Positions 1 through 6,949 of a stretch of 64,000 nt of DNA are shown here, piece by piece; positions within the stretch are counted from its first letter, which is position 1, and each line of letters opens with the position of its first letter. A program made the translations under genes and the position numbers. Below the pieces are notes generated by a model. The model was not told where the DNA came from. It saw only the letters and a list, made by a program, of their open reading frames with translations, and ran no database searches. This DNA is from Candidatus Fimenecus excrementavium. GTDB taxonomy: Bacteria; Bacillota; Clostridia; Oscillospirales; Acutalibacteraceae. The stretch lies in the NCBI GenBank assembly GCA_018712805.1, contig DVGI01000013.1:1-64000 (forward strand). The letters are read 5' to 3'.

Positions 1-2
1 AT

Positions 3-140
3 GTCGGTTGTCCCTATATCGGTAGAGCGTTTGATGATAATTGGGGACTTCCCGATCCGACGGGCAAAAGTGATGAATGTTTTATACAGGTCATTGAGAG
101 AATATCTCAAAAAATAAAAGACTTGAAATTAGAAAAGTAA
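3..140 (+). CDS. arsC: Arsenate reductase, thioredoxin-coupled type, C-terminal end (cut by window edge)
   Basis: Only the last 45 codons are present, in frame from base 3 to the TAA at 138-140. The peptide has the family's C-terminal pattern: a Cys-Pro segment, then a DNWGLPDPTGKSDE block, then an amphipathic helix. This is how low-molecular-weight-phosphatase-fold ArsC proteins end. The family reduces arsenate to arsenite in the cytoplasm using cysteine thiols and thioredoxin. The catalytic N-terminal CX5R loop lies outside the window. It sits 1 nt upstream of the KTR gene and is likely cotranscribed with it as cargo of the mobile element ending near base 895. A phosphatase-like relative is possible. 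Confidence 0.75.
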   Translation, partial: VGCPYIGRAFDDNWGLPDPTGKSDECFIQVIERISQKIKDLKLEK

Positions 141-141
141 C

Positions 142-309
142 ATGAAAGCCACAGAATGGATATATTGCCCTATCTGCGGCAATAAAACTCGCACAATGAT
201 ACGGGAAGATACAGAATTAAGAAACTTCCCTCTCTACTGTCCGAAGTGCAAAAAGGAAACAAGCATCAATGCTCAGGATATGAAAGTCACGCTTGCAGAA
301 CACAAATAA
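142..309 (+). CDS. Small cysteine-rich KTR-type protein (55 aa)
   Basis: A 55-codon gene starts at the ATG one base after the arsC stop. Two CPxC knuckles (CPIC near residues 9-12 and CPKC near 33-36) suggest one zinc ribbon, and a NKTR motif follows the first pair. This matches the 'cysteine-rich KTR' family, which is common on conjugative and mobilizable elements of Firmicutes. Its function is unknown; the zinc ribbon suggests nucleic-acid or protein binding, which is inference. The family's habit of lying near element ends agrees with the relaxase fragment next door. A strong hairpin terminator follows. Confidence 0.75.
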   Translation: MKATEWIYCPICGNKTRTMIREDTELRNFPLYCPKCKKETSINAQDMKVTLAEHK

Positions 310-323
310 GATTTTTATGTATG

Positions 324-358
324 CCGCCGCATGGGTAATACCATAGCGGCGGTTTTTT
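324..358 (+). terminator. Rho-independent terminator after the arsC-KTR pair
   Basis: CCGCCGC-ATGG pairs with CCAT-GCGGCGG around a 6-nt loop (one bulged A), followed by six Ts. It also lies at the 3' end of the convergent relaxase fragment. Confidence 0.8.
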
Positions 359-362
359 GTGC

Positions 363-896
363 CTATCGGCTGTCTCTGTCAAAGGATTTCTTTCTCTGTC
401 TCGGCTGGTTTCTCTGCTTGCCCTCCGCCTGAAGCTGGCGCAGGCGTTTCAATAGGCTCTCCCGTTCAGGCGGCTTTGCCTGCTCTTTTTGGGCGGGTTT
501 CTGCTTTTCCCTGACTTGCCGCTCCCATGCGGCAAGGTCACGGTTGTACTGCTCCACAACAGCCTCCGCCTTGCGGTAGGTTGCCATGAACGCCTGCACA
601 TTGGGATAACCGTCCTCTTTCAGAACATCGGGCAGTTTGTCCAGCTTTTCAGCGATTTCCTTTTCTGTCCGCTTTATCTGCTCTGTGAGCGCCTTGCGCT
701 CCTTACCCTTGAAAATCCCTTTTGTATCGGCAAGTTGCTGTTTCAGCTTTGGAAGTACCGTATCCTGCAAATGCCGGATTTCTTTCGCCTTATCCTGCGC
801 CTTTATCATCAGCTTTTGCATGGTGCGGAACTCTGCCATATCTATCTCAAGGACAGGCTTCGGCGGCATATCGTGTTCACGGATTAGGTTTTGCAT
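363..896 (-). pseudogene. MobA/MobL relaxase, C-terminal fragment (5' truncated)
   Basis: The 177-residue frame is highly charged and helical: KAQDKAKEIR, then a Lys/Glu-rich coiled coil, then a Gln/Arg-rich tail. It resembles the C-terminal tail of MobA/MobL relaxases from Clostridia. The catalytic N-terminal domain (Tyr and His-rich metal site) is absent. Just upstream of its first ATG the frame meets a stop, and the DNA switches to the zinc-ribbon gene. The remaining frame has no good ribosome binding site. I read it as the cut end of a mobilizable or conjugative element. Expression as a stand-alone protein cannot be excluded. Confidence 0.7.
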
Positions 897-1116
897 TCAT
901 ATAAGGATTCGCATAGGCGGCTTGTCCCGGATTTCCCGGTTGCCCGGACCAAGCATTCGGCATAGAATTTTGAAATTGTGTCCTTTCAGTGTTGGGAGCC
1001 GCCGAACTGAAATTAGAAGAGAATGTTTCAAGCGGTGCCCCACATTTGGTACAGAATTTTTCGTTGCCGGAAGATTGCGCTCCGCATTTTGTGCAAAACA
1101 TAATTTTCTCACCCAT
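877..1116 (-). CDS. Zinc-ribbon protein, probably truncated at its 3' end by the element junction
   Basis: The 79-residue product begins with two CxxC pairs (FCTKCG near residue 8 and FCTKCG near 22), a classic double zinc ribbon. A low-complexity Ser/Asn/Gln/Pro linker follows. In intact relatives such linkers usually lead to membrane or DUF domains. Here the frame runs a few codons past the point where relaxase sequence begins (about 895) and stops at once. It is therefore probably a disrupted host gene. A TATAAT at 1144-1149 (minus strand) could be its -10 box, with a poor -35. It diverges from the retron. Confidence 0.6.
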   Translation of the reverse strand: MGEKIMFCTKCGAQSSGNEKFCTKCGAPLETFSSNFSSAAPNTERTQFQNSMPNAWSGQPGNPGQAAYANPYMNAKPNP

Positions 1117-1265
1117 TTTACAATTTTTGGTGTCAAATATTGTATTATATAATTTATTAAAATTCCATTATCTGTAAATATATATGCTATTTATCGGATT
1201 TTTTACAATAGCGACAGATGGACCGAAAAAGGGCGGCGGTTCTTTTGCTTCAAGAATAACGCGCA

Positions 1266-1294
1266 TTGACTTTTGTTGTGCAAGACGATAAAAT
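1266..1294 (+). promoter_or_regulatory. Sigma-A promoter of the retron operon
   Basis: TTGACT (1266-1271), a 17-bp spacer, then TAAAAT (1289-1294). Initiation is expected near 1300-1302, which is the first base of the a1 arm of the retron RNA. The match of promoter spacing and RNA 5' end is mutual support for both calls. Confidence 0.75.
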
Positions 1295-1300
1295 AAATAC

Positions 1301-1518
1301 ACAACACGGCCTTTTGCAGTAGTGTACATCTTAAAGCTTTCTTTAAGAGGGGCAGCGAGTCGCTGTCTTGTTCTCAAAAAAACGGGGTCTCATTTTGCAC
1401 GCAAAATGCACGCCTGACGTCGCTTCGGCGAATTCAATAATCACTTCGTGATTTACCATTCGCCTGCGCTTCTTGTCAGGACACGTAGTACTGCAAAAGG
1501 TCGTTGCTTTTTTGTTGT
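1301..1518 (+). ncRNA. Retron msr-msd non-coding RNA
   Basis: The layout follows the canonical retron RNA. Arm a1 (1306-1321) pairs with a2 (1489-1504) over 16 bp with one G-U pair; ACAAC at 1301-1305 can also pair with GTTGT at 1514-1518. The base after a1, G1322, is the candidate branching guanosine. The msr part has a perfect 7-bp hairpin (1330-1347) and a second one (1351-1367). A perfect 7-bp hairpin at 1391-1408 lies near the msr/msd border. The msd is the long hairpin 1413-1480. In known retrons the RT primes from the 2'-OH of the branch G and copies the msd into multicopy single-stranded DNA. Exact msr/msd limits are inferred, not shown. Confidence 0.82.
1413..1480 (+). other. msd hairpin (template for the retron msDNA)
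   Basis: The base stem CCTGAC (1413-1418) pairs with GTCAGG (1475-1480). After an asymmetric internal loop, GGCGAAT (1427-1433) pairs with ATTCGCC (1458-1464). The tip is AATCAC/GTGATT closed by a short loop. The predicted cDNA would be roughly 70-80 nt, in the usual retron range. Confidence 0.7.
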
Positions 1519-1529
1519 GAGGTTTTTCT

Positions 1530-2597
1530 ATGATTGTGAAAGAAAATACAGTCATTTTTGAAGCGTGTGACATGGCGTTTGTGAAAAAATTCGGCATCGC
1601 ACAGGCAACGGAAATGGTACTAGACTATAAAAGCGTAAACCCGCTTCCCTTTTTATATGACACCTATCAAGCCGCAAAATTTTTGGGTGTGGGACGCCTT
1701 ACTTTATTTCAGTACGCCAAAAATCCCGAACAGGGTTATAAACTGATTACCTTAAAAAAACGCAGCGGCGACAAGCGGAGAATTTACGCGCCCGACATTG
1801 TTTTAAAACACCTGCAGACTGGGATTTTACGAAAGATTTTAATCTATTTCCCGGTTTCGCCGTATGCAACGGCGTACAGCAAAAACTGTACACTTCGAAA
1901 TAATGCCGCGCCGCACGTCGGCAAAAAATATCTTTTAAAGCTGGATATTACCGACTTTTTCGGCAGTATCCGCTTTGACCAGGTTTACAGCGCGGCTTTT
2001 AACACGCGGTATTTTCCGAAGCAAATCGGCGTGATACTTACTTCGCTTTGCTGTCGGGAAGAAGCGCTCCCGCAGGGCGCGCCCACCTCCCCCGCGCTTT
2101 CCAATTTGGTGATGCGCAATTTTGACAACAGCCTCGGGCGGTGGTGTCAAAAACGCGGGATTGCATACACGCGCTACTGTGACGATATGACCTTTTCGTC
2201 GGACAAGCCGTTGTATCCGGTTTACGAAAAAGTCAAATCCATGCTTTACGACATGGGATTTACGCTAAACGAGAAAAAGACCCGTTTTGTTACAAGTGCC
2301 GGCCGGCAAAGCGTGACGGGACTGACCGTCAACGAGAAAGTCGCTGTTTCTTCGGATTATAAGCGCAAGCTTCGGCAAGAAATTTATTACGCTTTGAAAT
2401 TCGGTTTGGAGGATAGCATTCGATTTGCCAAACGCACCGAATTTATGCGCGATGGTGTACTGGACGCAGAACGTTACGCACAACATCTCATTGGTAAGGC
2501 GAATTACGTTTTGCAGATTGAGCCTGAAAACCGATGGTTTCGAGAAGCGCTCGAACGTTTGCAGTGGACATTAAAGTGTTTGGAAATGCAGGGGTGA
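1530..2597 (+). CDS. Retron-type reverse transcriptase
   Basis: The 355-residue protein is a single RT domain. In order: a 'RRIYAP' region (84-88), the retron-specific NAxxH motif as NAAPH (125-129), palm block A KLDITDFF (137-144), QGAPTSP (182-188), the active site YCDD (216-219), and the retron-specific VTG motif (262-264). A basic C-terminal thumb follows. NAxxH plus VTG separates retron RTs from group II intron and DGR enzymes. YCDD replaces the usual YADD. It would copy the msd of the RNA encoded directly upstream. The start at 1530 has TGAGG at 1518-1522, touching the a2 end of the RNA. An N-terminal stretch of about 45 residues precedes the core. No toxin or nuclease domain is fused. 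Confidence 0.93.
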   Translation: MIVKENTVIFEACDMAFVKKFGIAQATEMVLDYKSVNPLPFLYDTYQAAKFLGVGRLTLFQYAKNPEQGYKLITLKKRSGDKRRIYAPDIVLKHLQTGILRKILIYFPVSPYATAYSKNCTLRNNAAPHVGKKYLLKLDITDFFGSIRFDQVYSAAFNTRYFPKQIGVILTSLCCREEALPQGAPTSPALSNLVMRNFDNSLGRWCQKRGIAYTRYCDDMTFSSDKPLYPVYEKVKSMLYDMGFTLNEKKTRFVTSAGRQSVTGLTVNEKVAVSSDYKRKLRQEIYYALKFGLEDSIRFAKRTEFMRDGVLDAERYAQHLIGKANYVLQIEPENRWFREALERLQWTLKCLEMQG

Positions 2598-2601
2598 GTT
2601 T

Positions 2602-3195
2602 ATGGACAAGCGACCGGAAGTGCCGATAAACTGTTATTTTCAAGGGTCTTACAACCCTTTGTTTGACGCCGAAATTGAAAAGGCAAAGGCGCTTTGTTTT
2701 GAATATAATCAGCTTTCGCCGAACGAAAAAGACGCACAGCGGGTAATTTTAAATAAGCTTTTGGGCAAAATGGGAAAAGAGGTCATTGTGACACCGCCGT
2801 TTTGGTGCGACTACGGCTACAACATCACCGTTGGGGATTATTTTTATTCCAATCACAATTTGATTATCACCGACGGCGCAAAGGTCACGTTCGGCGACCA
2901 TGTTTTTATTGCGCCGAACTGCTGTTTTACAACAGCGGAGCACGCGCTCGACCCGGAAATGCGCAAAGCGGGCATGGAAGTGGCAAAGCCGATTACGGTC
3001 GGCAGCAACGTCTGGATCGGCGCAGGGTCAACGATTTTGGCAGGCGTGACGATTGGCTCGGGCAGCGTTATCGGCGCGGGCAGTGTGGTCAAAAAGTCGA
3101 TTCCCGAAAATGTGGTTGCGGTCGGCGTGCCCTGTAAGGTTCTTCGCCCGATTACAGAAGCGGATAAATACAGATACCCCCTGTTTCAAGGGTAA
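2602..3195 (+). CDS. Hexapeptide-repeat O-acetyltransferase, maltose/galactoside acetyltransferase type
   Basis: The 197-residue protein starts with a Mac-type helical segment and continues as a left-handed beta-helix of hexapeptide repeats (ITVG, VTFG, ITVGSNVWIGAG, VTIGSGSVIGAG). The conserved catalytic His is in TAEHALD (His114). The family transfers acetyl from acetyl-CoA to a sugar hydroxyl in the cytoplasm. The length is typical and the gene looks intact. It begins 4 nt after the RT stop, so it is probably translationally coupled to the retron RT. That may be chance, or it may make this the retron's partner protein. Similar enzymes are common as stand-alone genes. Confidence 0.9.
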   Translation: MDKRPEVPINCYFQGSYNPLFDAEIEKAKALCFEYNQLSPNEKDAQRVILNKLLGKMGKEVIVTPPFWCDYGYNITVGDYFYSNHNLIITDGAKVTFGDHVFIAPNCCFTTAEHALDPEMRKAGMEVAKPITVGSNVWIGAGSTILAGVTIGSGSVIGAGSVVKKSIPENVVAVGVPCKVLRPITEADKYRYPLFQG

Positions 3196-3240
3196 CAAAA
3201 TGCGGTAACACAATGCAAATAAACAACACAAGGTGTTTTT

Positions 3241-3768
3241 ATGAAACGATTTGCTTACAGTGTTACCGCGATTTTTCTTTTGTTGACGGGGTTATTATTT
3301 ACGCTTTGGAGCTTAGGAAAGAAATCCATGCTTTTTCCCGCTGTCATTTGCTCGACTGTGCTTTACCACGCCGGTATGCGGCTTTTTGTGGGTCTTGTCA
3401 CGGGGCACGGCTTTCGGCCGGACAGCCCGTGGTTTTTAGAAAAACCGTTTGAAAAGGCACTTTACAGAAAGCTTCGCGTAAAAAAGTGGAAAGCGAAAAT
3501 GCCGACATACAGCCCGCAGACATATGCGCTCGCCAGTCTTCCCCCGGAAACGATAGCAAAAACCATGTGCCGCAACGAGGTTGTGCACGAGCTTTGCGCG
3601 GTGTTCAGCCTTTTGCCGATTTTGCTCGGATTTTCTTTCGGCGCGTGGTGGTTTTTTGTTCCCACCTCGGTTTTCGGCTTTTTTGCCGACCTCGCTTTTG
3701 CCGCTATGCAGCGTTACAACCGGCCGCGGATATTGCGGCTTGTGCGAAGAAGACAAGGAAATAAATAA
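3241..3768 (+). CDS. CrtO-like membrane protein (glycosyl-4,4'-diaponeurosporenoate acyltransferase family)
   Basis: The 175-residue product has about four hydrophobic segments: two near the N-terminus (5-24 and 31-50) and two between about 120 and 155. A conserved-looking middle (YRKLRVKKWKAKMP) and a C-terminal QRYNRPR motif follow the family pattern. The staphylococcal namesake acylates a carotenoid glycoside, but no carotenoid genes are near, so that substrate is unlikely. The start has an AAGGTG site. It lies 45 nt after the acetyltransferase and may be the third gene of the retron operon. A generic membrane role is all I can support. Confidence 0.65.
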   Translation: MKRFAYSVTAIFLLLTGLLFTLWSLGKKSMLFPAVICSTVLYHAGMRLFVGLVTGHGFRPDSPWFLEKPFEKALYRKLRVKKWKAKMPTYSPQTYALASLPPETIAKTMCRNEVVHELCAVFSLLPILLGFSFGAWWFFVPTSVFGFFADLAFAAMQRYNRPRILRLVRRRQGNK

Positions 3769-3770
3769 AA

Positions 3771-3800
3771 AACACCCCCGCCTGGCAACACAGGCGGGGT
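3771..3800 (-). terminator. Terminator of the nuclease gene
   Basis: The 9-bp stem CCCCGCCTG/CAGGCGGGG (3776-3784 with 3791-3799) is followed on the minus strand by a T-rich tract. On the plus strand the tail is weaker but may also end the retron operon. Confidence 0.75.
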
Positions 3801-3811
3801 TAAGTTTAAAA

Positions 3812-5332
3812 TTAAAGTTGCACAAGATTTGGATTGAAACGACCGTTTTGTTTAAAAACACCAAGCGGCAACGGCTCGGCATCATCAGTATGATTTTTGT
3901 GCCAGAGTTCAGCCAAATTTTTTAATTCTTTTGCGGTTATCAACAAAATAATTGTATCATTTGTCATCGCGTATTTTGCACATTCTTTTTGGGAATCTTC
4001 CGTAAAAGAGGGACCTATCACCATAAAGACGGAAACCGGTTTTGTTGAGTTTTGAATATATCGGTCAAACTGTTTGATATGGTCGGCTAAAGAAACATCT
4101 GTCTCTTTAGATTTATTATCCCACATAATCAGTTTGTCGTTAAAAGATAAAATGCCGTCCGGGTGTTCTGTTCCGCTCATCATCAGTGGTTTAATTCGGA
4201 AAATCTTTTCAAAAATATAGTTGGTCGCTTCTTCGAATTTGTGTTCACACTCTAAATCTTTGGAAATAACGCCCTGTTGGCGGAGTTCGCTCAAATTTCG
4301 TGCGGCTAAATCCGTATAGAAGTGATAATACAGTTCCCTTTCATCTTCTTCGGTGCACTGAATTTGCTTGATAGCGTCATAATAGGCAATAATTCTGTTA
4401 ATCAGTTCCGGCTTTGTTCCGTAAATATTCAAGCCCAAAGTTCCGCACCAGTTGGAAAGCGTCGTTTTATCCAAGCCGTCATTGGCAGAAAAACCGCCGA
4501 GCAAATTGTGCGCGGCAATGCTTCTCACAACCAATTCTTTCAACTGACCCAAATTTGCATACTTAGGAATTGTTACACCGGCTTTAGATAAAATATCGGT
4601 CAAATACGCCTTGTTACGGACAAATTTATTGTCCAACATATTGTAAAATGAGGCTTCCTTAATATCAATATGGAACACCTTTCGCAAGGCTTCTGCGACT
4701 TCCGTAGGGATAACGTCATAATCCACATTATTTGTGTCTCGAACGGAAATTAAAATTCCTTTTTTCTGCAAAAGCTGACGAACAGCCGAAATTTCATCTT
4801 TGGTATGTAAAACATTCCCCTTTTTAGGAAAACGCCCGATTTTAGCTTCTAAAATTTGATGATGCTTTTCCGAGACGCGCAATTTAGTTCTGATTTTGTT
4901 AATCAAGTTTTGCTCGTCCACGGAAACATCGTCATTTTCATCCCAAGCCGCTTCAACAACATACTGATAAAAATCAATATTATCCACTTCATCTTTTAAT
5001 GAAAATTCATTGGCTTGGTCAACAATTTCTTGCTCATAAGCAATGACCTTATCCTCTGTTGTGCGAACCGATTCGGTAAAATCATCACAATTCAGCAATA
5101 CACTTTTTACAAGAATGCTAAACAATACGCGTGTATCACGTTCGGGGTTCAGTTCAAAAAAACGAACCACTTTTTGAATATTATCATCATTGGAATATTG
5201 CGGTGCAGTTTTTATGACGGCCGCTTTCAGTTCGTCAAACGAAAGGCGCTTATAATCAATCACATATTCGTTGGCAAAGCGTTTCAAATCCGTAAAAGTT
5301 GACACGTTTTCAATACACGCATTAAAATTCAT
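3812..5332 (-). CDS. PD-(D/E)xK-family nuclease with SAP-like segment, probable restriction/defence endonuclease
   Basis: Using the ATG at 5332 (AGAGG six bases upstream) rather than the TTG at 5347, the product has 506 residues. The C-terminal third carries a nuclease core: PDG (391-393), then WDNK with D405-x-K407, then beta/alpha elements as in FokI-like cleavage domains. Residues 287-319 resemble a SAP DNA-binding helix pair (GTLGLNIYGTKPELINRI). The N-terminal 200 residues are acidic and helical and I do not recognise them. No methyltransferase or specificity subunit is adjacent. It has its own promoter and terminator and is convergent to the retron operon. The role is inferred as phage or plasmid DNA cleavage. 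Confidence 0.7.
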   Translation of the reverse strand: MNFNACIENVSTFTDLKRFANEYVIDYKRLSFDELKAAVIKTAPQYSNDDNIQKVVRFFELNPERDTRVLFSILVKSVLLNCDDFTESVRTTEDKVIAYEQEIVDQANEFSLKDEVDNIDFYQYVVEAAWDENDDVSVDEQNLINKIRTKLRVSEKHHQILEAKIGRFPKKGNVLHTKDEISAVRQLLQKKGILISVRDTNNVDYDVIPTEVAEALRKVFHIDIKEASFYNMLDNKFVRNKAYLTDILSKAGVTIPKYANLGQLKELVVRSIAAHNLLGGFSANDGLDKTTLSNWCGTLGLNIYGTKPELINRIIAYYDAIKQIQCTEEDERELYYHFYTDLAARNLSELRQQGVISKDLECEHKFEEATNYIFEKIFRIKPLMMSGTEHPDGILSFNDKLIMWDNKSKETDVSLADHIKQFDRYIQNSTKPVSVFMVIGPSFTEDSQKECAKYAMTNDTIILLITAKELKNLAELWHKNHTDDAEPLPLGVFKQNGRFNPNLVQL

Positions 5333-5365
5333 AATTTCCTCTCCCAAAAATTCCCATTTTTTTAT

Positions 5366-5394
5366 AGTATAACACTTTTTGCAAAGAAATACAA
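5366..5394 (-). promoter_or_regulatory. Promoter of the nuclease gene
   Basis: On the minus strand TTGTAT, 17 bp, TATACT. It lies 34 bp upstream of the chosen start. Confidence 0.7.
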
Positions 5395-5397
5395 ACT

Positions 5398-6276
5398 TTA
5401 TTCACAAACATCAAGACTTAATAAAAGCATTTCCTGCATTTTTTCGGTCAGGAATTTATTTTTGTGCCAAACGGCGTAGTGCTTGCGGCAAAGCTCCGGT
5501 TCTTGCAATTCGACTTTGGCGACAAAGCCGTTTTCGACATCCTGCCGCACAATTTGCTCCGGCAAAAAGGAAATGCCGAAGCCATAATGCACCCCTTTGA
5601 CAATCGCCTGTGTACTGGCGCTTTCCCACAACGGCAAAACGGCGAGGGCGCGCGCGGCAAACAGCCGTTCCACAAGCCCGCGGGAAGCGCTCCCCTGCTC
5701 CCGCAGCAAAAGCGGATATTCAGCGGTATCGTGTAAGGTTACACCTTGTCTTTTTAGAAGCGGATGACCTTGCGGCACGATTAAAACCAGCCGGTCATTG
5801 CCGATTTCCCGGGAAACCAAATCCGCATGTTCCAATCCCTCCTCGGCAAACGCAAGGTCGATTTCGTTATTCAGCAACTTTTGCTTTAACGTTTCGGCAT
5901 TGGAAATCACCGCATTGACACAAATATTAGGGTTCTTCTGTTGAAACCGAAGCAGCATTTGCGGCAGCAGAAAATTGCCGAGCATCACCGACGCGCCGAC
6001 ACGCAGCGTGCCGAACGAATCCCAGTTTTTCAGCGTATAATCCAAATCCTCGTACGTCTGCAGAATATGAATGGCTTTCGGATACAACGCGGCCGCCGCC
6101 TGTGTCTCGTAAAGTCCGCGGTGCATACGCTCAAACAGCCGCACGCCGTAATTCTGTTCGATTTCGCTGATGGCACGCGAAACCGCCGGCTGTGTCATGT
6201 GGAGGTGCTCTGCCGCCTGCGTAATATTTTTGGTTTTGTAAACTTCCGCAAAAATGCGCATGTGCCGAATCGTCAT
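5398..6276 (-). CDS. LysR-family transcriptional regulator
   Basis: The 292-residue protein is full length. An N-terminal winged helix-turn-helix (residues 1-60, with ITQAAEHLHMTQPAVSRAI) is followed by a periplasmic-binding-protein-like effector domain (about 90-290). It is divergent from the chromate-transporter pair and shares a 97-bp intergenic region with it. LysR proteins typically regulate the divergent neighbour and themselves, so it probably controls these transporters. The inducer is unknown. The start has GGTGAT 5 nt upstream. Confidence 0.9.
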   Translation of the reverse strand: MTIRHMRIFAEVYKTKNITQAAEHLHMTQPAVSRAISEIEQNYGVRLFERMHRGLYETQAAAALYPKAIHILQTYEDLDYTLKNWDSFGTLRVGASVMLGNFLLPQMLLRFQQKNPNICVNAVISNAETLKQKLLNNEIDLAFAEEGLEHADLVSREIGNDRLVLIVPQGHPLLKRQGVTLHDTAEYPLLLREQGSASRGLVERLFAARALAVLPLWESASTQAIVKGVHYGFGISFLPEQIVRQDVENGFVAKVELQEPELCRKHYAVWHKNKFLTEKMQEMLLLSLDVCE

Positions 6277-6295
6277 AATATCACCATATCAAAAA

Positions 6296-6311
6296 TATTA
6301 TAGTTATAATA
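6296..6311. promoter_or_regulatory. Dyad in the LysR/chromate-transporter intergenic region
   Basis: TATTATA-GT-TATAATA is a perfect 7-bp inverted repeat between the divergent genes. Its place and AT-rich symmetry suit a LysR operator, which is inference. Confidence 0.45.
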
Positions 6312-6373
6312 AAATAATAGCATTTTACTTATGCTTTTGCAAGGCATAAAATAGCAAAGAAAGGAGTTTTGGC

Positions 6374-6949
6374 ATGAAAGGAAAAGAAAAAGCCGCCCTG
6401 CTTTGCAAGTTGTTTCTTTCGACGCTTTACATCAGCGCGTTTACTTTCGGCGGCGGATTTGTCATTGTGACCTTTATGAAGCGGAAATTCGTTGACCAAT
6501 ACCACTGGATTGACGAAGACGAAATGCTCGACATCACCGCGCTTGCACAATCCTCCCCCGGCGCCATTGCGGTCAACGCCGCGATTTTGGTCGGCTGGAA
6601 AGTCGCGGGCTTTTTCGGCATGGTGGTTTCGGTGCTCGGCACTGTTTTGCCGCCAATGGTGATTTTGTCGGTCATTTCCCTGATTTATCAGAAATTCGCA
6701 CAAAATACATATGTCAAATTTGTGCTTGCCGGCATGCAGGCGGGCGTTGCCGCGGTCATTTTGGACGTGGTTTGCAGTCTCGGCGGCAAAGTGCTTTCTG
6801 AAAAGCAATGGGTCTATTACGCGGTGATGATTTTAGCGTTTATCGCCACATTTTTCCTCGACGTTAACGTCGTTTACATCATTCTCGCGGCCGCGGCGGT
6901 CGGCATTGTGCAGGCGCTGGTTGCAAAGCGCAGGAGGTGCGGGAAATGA
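6374..6949 (+). CDS. Chromate transporter, first half of a split pair
   Basis: The 191-residue membrane protein belongs to the ChrA/CHR family in its short, single-domain form. It has the conserved FGGGF motif near the first helix (residues 24-28), QSSPGAIAVN (residues 57-66), and about five further hydrophobic helices. Short ChrA proteins usually come as tandem pairs of opposite topology that work together. The family exports chromate, though in many gut bacteria the true substrate is unknown. It has an AAGGAG site and overlaps the next gene by ATGA. Confidence 0.9.
   Translation: MKGKEKAALLCKLFLSTLYISAFTFGGGFVIVTFMKRKFVDQYHWIDEDEMLDITALAQSSPGAIAVNAAILVGWKVAGFFGMVVSVLGTVLPPMVILSVISLIYQKFAQNTYVKFVLAGMQAGVAAVILDVVCSLGGKVLSEKQWVYYAVMILAFIATFFLDVNVVYIILAAAAVGIVQALVAKRRRCGK

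Noticed and set aside
1168..1597. Two minus-strand reading frames (69 and 84 codons) upstream of the RT
   Set aside because: They overlap the retron promoter and RNA, have no ribosome sites and no recognisable protein pattern.
1530..2597. Diversity-generating retroelement or group II intron RT
   Set aside because: NAxxH and VTG motifs, the upstream a1/a2 RNA, no maturase domain and no template/variable repeat pair near.
3812..5332. Classical restriction-modification system
   Set aside because: No methyltransferase or specificity subunit next to the nuclease in either direction.
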